64,000 nucleotides of DNA, from assembly GCF_001467025.1 (NCBI RefSeq), contig NZ_LNXV01000029.1, positions 424,429 through 488,428 on the forward strand. Direction: 5' to 3'. The translations under genes and the position numbers were made by a program. The notes beneath the pieces are model-generated. The model did no database searches. It was given only the letters and a program-made list of their open reading frames with translations, and was not told the origin of the DNA. Of this stretch, positions 62,895 to 64,000 are shown in pieces. Source of the stretch: Legionella brunensis. GTDB lineage: Bacteria > Pseudomonadota > Gammaproteobacteria > Legionellales > Legionellaceae. Within the stretch, counting starts at the first letter, position 1, and every line of letters starts with the position of its first letter.

Positions 62895-64000
62895 TTAAAC
62901 TTGAGGTGAATTATCGGGCTGCTCTGCAGTTACATCTTTTCTATGATTACTTCCCTGTCTTGCAAAAAAAGAAAAATAGGACGAACCAGGGGGTTGAGGG
63001 ATTTTCTTTTTAGTCAAATCAATAACATCATTCAATTCAACCTGAGTACTGGTCCCACCTAATAATCCCCGTATTACACGAATAATCCAGAGGGTACTGC
63101 GCAATTGTCTGATAAATTGCAGCTCAGGTCTTGGTTCTTTACTGTGATTACCGTTTAAAGCAAGTTTAAATTGTTCCAAGGTGTATCCTAATGAAGCATT
63201 TTTCTCTTTATCTTTGAGAAAATACTTCACGCAATACACAGAAATTTCTTTCTTCATTTTCAGACTAAAACGAAAATCTTCACCTAGATCACGCAATACC
63301 TCTATTAAATCTTCCGCGGTTTTTGCAGCTTTTGTCTTGTTTAAATATACAGTGCCAAAACGGTAGGATGTTATTTTTAAATCTTTATGTTCGTTTCTAA
63401 AAGTTCTATAAGCATCGGTCTTATTTACACCTTCACCCAATAAATGGTTCATTATGAATAGCGGATCTCGTCTGGGGTCCTCAGTCTTAACTAATTCTGA
63501 ACCCCTCTCCACTTTAACTTGGGCTAATTTTACAGCTAGATCCAGAGGTGTTTCATTTTTATCATTGGTTTGATTAGCATACTCTTTAAAATGCTCCCAG
63601 GTCTCATGATAACGATAGTCCCCCAAACGGATGGCAGCATGCAATGGTGTATCGCCTTCTTCAAAACCACCATTTGGTTGGCATAATCCTTGAAAAAATA
63701 ATAGTTGCTCATTAATAGCACTTTTATGCTTGGGCGCAACTACTCCCGTAATTTCTTTAATCAGCGACTTATGATCAACAGAGCTTACATAGTGACGAAA
63801 CTCAGGTAATGAAAAAAGGGTGGCTTTTAAATAAGAAAGGCGAGCTACAGACGCTTGAGTAATTAAAGCAATCTGCGCTCTTTCATAAGGATCCTCAGCA
63901 TTAAGGGAGCGAGCTAAACATTCTTGAATCATGGTTGATTGCGTAAGAATATGTTTATACCACCATCGCCATTTTGCTTGTTGGAATTCCTTCGATTTAC
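62895..64000 (-). CDS. Ankyrin-repeat protein, cut by the window edge
   Basis: The frame is open to the right edge; an ATG lies at 63932, but 22 further codons upstream are free of stops and the ATG has no ribosome site, so the true start is likely outside. Seen are two ankyrin-type units (GDTPLHAAIRLGD and NETPLDLAVKLA at about residues 75-130 of the ATG form). Then come a helical region, two adjacent hydrophobic helices near 280-300 (STLWIIRVIRGLLGG) and a basic-polar tail. Eukaryotic-like domain content marks it as an effector candidate. Confidence 0.75.
   Translation of the reverse strand, partial: KSKEFQQAKWRWWYKHILTQSTMIQECLARSLNAEDPYERAQIALITQASVARLSYLKATLFSLPEFRHYVSSVDHKSLIKEITGVVAPKHKSAINEQLLFFQGLCQPNGGFEEGDTPLHAAIRLGDYRYHETWEHFKEYANQTNDKNETPLDLAVKLAQVKVERGSELVKTEDPRRDPLFIMNHLLGEGVNKTDAYRTFRNEHKDLKITSYRFGTVYLNKTKAAKTAEDLIEVLRDLGEDFRFSLKMKKEISVYCVKYFLKDKEKNASLGYTLEQFKLALNGNHSKEPRPELQFIRQLRSTLWIIRVIRGLLGGTSTQVELNDVIDLTKKKIPQPPGSSYFSFFARQGSNHRKDVTAEQPDNSPQV

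Overview
The window reads as chromosomal DNA of a Legionella species: a low-GC gammaproteobacterium with a LetS-type hybrid kinase next to a pyrophosphate-dependent phosphofructokinase, a type IV pilin, a bd oxidase operon and, above all, many long proteins with eukaryotic-like features and acidic C-termini typical of Dot/Icm substrates. This assignment rests on protein recognition by eye; no search was run.

Layout. 0-7.8 kb: tRNA-Ala, a candidate effector with a nuclear-type basic cluster, a DDAH-like hydrolase plus APC permease pair, a frameshifted Ntn-hydrolase pseudogene, a GST-like protein, a YchJ-like and a YqhA-like protein, then tRNA-Lys. 7.8-28.5 kb: an accessory block between tRNA-Lys and gltX that is almost entirely effector candidates (a bZIP protein, a mitochondrial-carrier-like protein, two papain-like proteins, a 1357-residue helical-repeat protein, membrane-hairpin and pentapeptide proteins), with yacG the only clear housekeeping gene. 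28.5-43.1 kb: mostly core genes: gltX, letS-PPi-phosphofructokinase, a pilin, bolA-yjbQ, a second APC permease with pheA, and the tightly overlapping run fdxA-yoaA-tsaB-Trm112-like-kdsB. 43.2-46.4 kb: a gene pair (glutathionyl-hydroquinone reductase plus an unknown protein) whose decayed tandem copy surrounds a MazF-type toxin-antitoxin module. 46.4-53.4 kb: a DUF1704 metalloprotease-like protein, dapA with a short lipoprotein, 3-hydroxybutyrate dehydrogenase with acetoacetate decarboxylase, and motAB. 53.4-64 kb: a structured intergenic stretch, an internally duplicated protein, a thiolase, cydP-cydA-cydB-cydX, another effector candidate, VOC, HIT and K+ channel genes, and an ankyrin protein cut by the window edge.

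The main discovery is a set of six promoters with the same architecture: TTAA-N7-TTAA (the PmrA box of Legionella), exactly 11 bp, then a -10 hexamer. They precede the genes starting at 324, 8801, 9649, 11375, 25248 and 60930, all unknown or eukaryotic-like. The most striking is the gene at 7842-8801. It encodes a complete eukaryotic-type bZIP DNA-binding and dimerisation domain (Asn208-x7-Arg216, first zipper leucine 10 residues later, then five leucines at exact heptad spacing), with an acidic-hydrophobic N-terminal region. The natural reading is a secreted transcription-factor mimic acting in the host nucleus. The six genes would be switched on together by PmrA, in a genome region that also carries LetS, the sensor kinase of the transmission-phase cascade.

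Several start codons were moved downstream of the longest possible reading frame where the ribosome binding site, promoter position or family alignment decided it. Functions of the effector candidates are inference unless stated.
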